A stretch of DNA of 64,000 nt from Ruegeria lacuscaerulensis (lineage in GTDB: Bacteria; Pseudomonadota; Alphaproteobacteria; Rhodobacterales; Rhodobacteraceae), in the NCBI RefSeq assembly GCF_013031245.1, contig NZ_WPZL01000012.1:1-64000 (forward strand). The letters run 5' to 3'. A program made the translations under genes and the position numbers. The notes under the pieces are model-generated. The model had not been told where the DNA came from. It saw nothing but the letters and a program-made list of their open reading frames with translations, and did no database searches. Position 1 is the stretch's first letter. The number at the start of each line of letters is the position of its first letter. Shown here one piece after another: positions 61,914 through 64,000 of the stretch.

Positions 61914-64000
61914 ATGCTGGACGTAGGGCTTTGTTTTGACCGGGTAACCTGGATCAGCGTTGCATCTACGTTTGTAGCTTTGTTTTTTTGCCCCGTCGAA
62001 GTCAGGGGAGAAACGAATTCCATTACCCCAGAGCAGCTGGAAGTTACTTCGACTGATGAGAATTGGGCCGAGGTTAAAACAATCTTGGACACCCGCTGTG
62101 TCGTCTGCCACAGCTGCTATGATGCACCGTGCCAGCTAAAGCTCACCTCGCCGGATGGAATTTTGCGCGGGGCCAGCAAACAAGCAGTCTATCACACCGA
62201 ACGATTAGAGGACGCACAACCCACCCGACTTAGTATAGACGCTGATACGATTTCGGAATGGAGGGCTCTCGGGTTTTTCCCGGTTGTCCCCGATCCGGGG
62301 CAGCCTACGAATTCTCAGAGTCTGCTTGAAAGATATCTCGACCTTGCGCGAATGAACCGCTTGCCGGAGAACGCTCCTGTTCCGGATGAACTTGGTCTCG
62401 CTATTGATCGCCCTCTCGTTTGCCCTTCGTCACAGGAGTTCGGAACGTTCCGGGTTAATCACCCTCTTGCCGGTATGCCGTATGCGACAGCGCCGCTTGA
62501 CGACACAGAGTTTCAGACGCTGATCACCTGGGCACGCGGCGGAGCAACGGTTCCATCCGCGCCCCAGGATATTCCCGAAGAGATCAAACAACAGGTCACG
62601 GAATGGGAAACATTCCTGAACAGTAATGACATGCGAAGCCAGTTGATGAGTCGGTATCTCTATGAGCACCTGTTTCTGGGTCGGCTGCATATTCAGGGAG
62701 ACGCTCCAAGACGGTTCTTTGAACTTGTGCGTTCGGCCACGCCACCAGGTGAAGCCATCGACATCATCGCATCACGGCGCCCTTTCGACGATCCGGGGGA
62801 CAGGCCGTTTTACTATCGATTGCGCCTGGTTGATGAAACCATCGTGCACAAGGAACACCTTGTTTACGTGCTTGGGCCGGATCGGATGGCGCGTTTCAAG
62901 GAACTGTTCCTAGACTCCAATTGGAGCCTGACAAAATTGCCGGATTACGGAGACGCAGAAGGCGGTAATCCATTCAGCACCTTTGCGCCATTGCCCGCCA
63001 AAAGTCGCTATCAGTTTCTTTTGGATGACGCGCTGTTTTTCGTCCGCAGTTTTATCCGCGGTCCCGTTTGCCACGGGCAAACGGCAGTCGACGTCATCGA
63101 AGACCGGTTCTGGGTCAGCTTCCTGGACCCGGATGCGGATTTGTCGATCACTGACCCAAGTTACCTGAAAGACGGAGCCGATTTCCTCGAACTGCCCGTA
63201 TCTCAGGTTGATCGCGGCACACTGGGCGATTTGCACGGGGTTTCGCACAAGAACCAGATCAAGTATCTTGAATTTCGCGACGCGAGATACCGAAACAGCC
63301 CGGCGCACCAGTCCGGGTTTGGTTACGATGCGATATGGGATGGCGACGGCACAAATCCGAATGCATTGATCACGGTTTTTCGCCATTTTGACAACGCATC
63401 CGCCGTGACCGGATTTCACGGTGAGATTCCAGAAACCGCCTGGGTCATCGATTACCCGATTTTTGAACGCATCTACTACGACCTGGTGGCCGGATATGAT
63501 GTCTTCGGGCGCATTGAGCATCAGCTTGCAACGCGGTTGTATATGGACGAACTGCGCATGGAGAGCGAGGATACCTTCCTGACTTTCATGCCAAGAGGTG
63601 TCCGCCAGCGGATGCATAAGTATTGGTACCGAGGCGCACTTGCTGAACTTCATACATACTGGCATCGGCGCCGTGTCGATGACAGTTTCTCCACGGGTAT
63701 CACCTTTGAAACAGCTAAACCCAAAAAGGAATTCCTTTTGGCATTGCTGAATCGTGGCGACGGGCTTTGGCCAGTTTCAGATCCAGTCAACAGGTGTTCT
63801 GACGCAAGCTGCCCGCAGTTTAATGTTCAAAATACCGCATCGGTACTTCGTGACCTGGCCAGCCAGAACGGTGATTGGGTAAAATACCTGCCCGATCTGT
63901 CCGTTCTCCTGATTGAACAATCAGACGGTATGGCTGAGGTCTTTACGCTTGTGCACGACAAGGCGCATTACAATGTGGCCTTTTTGTTTGATGAAGAGGC
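61914..64000 (+). CDS. cti: fatty acid cis/trans isomerase (partial, runs off the window)
   Basis: At least 695 residues are visible, open to the window edge. After a hydrophobic N-terminal segment (WISVASTFVALFFC), a c-type haem motif CVVCH is embedded in RCVVCHSCYDAPCQLKL, the Cti signature. Downstream are SRYLYEHLFLGRLHI, RGPVCHGQTAVDVI, AIWDGDGTNPNALITVFRHF and AWVIDYPIFERIYYDLVAGY. Cti is a periplasmic cytochrome-type enzyme that converts cis to trans unsaturated fatty acids in membrane phospholipids under solvent or temperature stress. The ATG at 61914 follows AGAGGAAC. Usual length is about 760, so some 65 residues lie beyond the edge. Confidence 0.92.
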   Translation, partial: MLDVGLCFDRVTWISVASTFVALFFCPVEVRGETNSITPEQLEVTSTDENWAEVKTILDTRCVVCHSCYDAPCQLKLTSPDGILRGASKQAVYHTERLEDAQPTRLSIDADTISEWRALGFFPVVPDPGQPTNSQSLLERYLDLARMNRLPENAPVPDELGLAIDRPLVCPSSQEFGTFRVNHPLAGMPYATAPLDDTEFQTLITWARGGATVPSAPQDIPEEIKQQVTEWETFLNSNDMRSQLMSRYLYEHLFLGRLHIQGDAPRRFFELVRSATPPGEAIDIIASRRPFDDPGDRPFYYRLRLVDETIVHKEHLVYVLGPDRMARFKELFLDSNWSLTKLPDYGDAEGGNPFSTFAPLPAKSRYQFLLDDALFFVRSFIRGPVCHGQTAVDVIEDRFWVSFLDPDADLSITDPSYLKDGADFLELPVSQVDRGTLGDLHGVSHKNQIKYLEFRDARYRNSPAHQSGFGYDAIWDGDGTNPNALITVFRHFDNASAVTGFHGEIPETAWVIDYPIFERIYYDLVAGYDVFGRIEHQLATRLYMDELRMESEDTFLTFMPRGVRQRMHKYWYRGALAELHTYWHRRRVDDSFSTGITFETAKPKKEFLLALLNRGDGLWPVSDPVNRCSDASCPQFNVQNTASVLRDLASQNGDWVKYLPDLSVLLIEQSDGMAEVFTLVHDKAHYNVAFLFDEE

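Noticed and set aside
1..64000. CRISPR array, prophage, plasmid origin or rRNA operon
   Set aside because: No regularly spaced direct repeats, phage structural genes, replication genes or rRNA sequence were seen on reading the window.

Overview
The window looks like chromosome of a marine alphaproteobacterium of the Rhodobacteraceae (Roseobacter-type). The basis is indirect: a complete smoEFGK-smoS-mtlK/xylB polyol locus in the order known from Rhodobacter, two DctPQM TRAP systems, an ectoine-hydrolase gene, PrkA-YeaH-SpoVR in a non-spore-former, a thiBPQ operon under a TPP riboswitch, and many IS remnants. Species cannot be named from the sequence alone. Coding is dense and mostly metabolic: transporters, each with its catabolic enzymes and a local LysR, LacI, MarR or GntR regulator.

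Layout. 0-0.7 kb: IS200-like element whose transposase has a nonsense codon. 0.9-4.6 kb: adenosine/adenine deaminase and NCS2 purine permease, with a divergent LysR. 5.1-14.2 kb: xylulokinase, LacI regulator, polyol ABC transporter, sorbitol and mannitol dehydrogenases; two matching operator-like sites mark a regulon. 14.2-18.8 kb: mobile-element graveyard (one intact IS1182-type transposase, a broken IS3 element, an IS5 remnant, a 3' half of tRNA-Pro that looks like an integration footprint) with a dodecin gene inside. 19.2-22.4 kb: DoeA-type ectoine hydrolase followed by an M20 deacetylase and a DMT exporter, both broken by single-base deletions. 22.5-25.1 kb: MarR, DMT exporter, NAD(P)-binding protein and a DUF1428 protein, with paired palindromic operators. 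25.2-30.2 kb: LysR, TRAP transporter and ureohydrolase. 30.5-34.3 kb: Cache-type adenylate cyclase, small lipoprotein, Ntn-type amide hydrolase. 34.6-37.9 kb: TPP riboswitch and thiBPQ. 38.0-42.7 kb: prkA-yeaH-spoVR stress operon. 43.0-43.6 kb: recombination scar with a truncated etfA.

43.7-53.9 kb is the most interesting region: an inducible aromatic-acid catabolic island. It encodes an M20 amidohydrolase, an atypical MBL-fold protein that has lost its second zinc site, an FAD phenol hydroxylase, a DUF2783 protein, a TRAP transporter, a VOC enzyme, a maleylacetoacetate isomerase, a fumarylacetoacetase and a MarR regulator. Five copies of one palindrome lie at both ends of the cluster. The lower homogentisate pathway is present, but no HmgA-type ring-cleavage dioxygenase is seen.

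54.1-64 kb: AbrB-type membrane protein with divergent GntR regulator, a decayed LysR gene and a decayed CmcJ-like oxidoreductase gene, an LLM flavin oxidoreductase, an SDR, a large SLC13/TrkA-C transporter, and a fatty acid cis/trans isomerase gene that runs off the right edge. The first 190 bases hold nothing I recognise.
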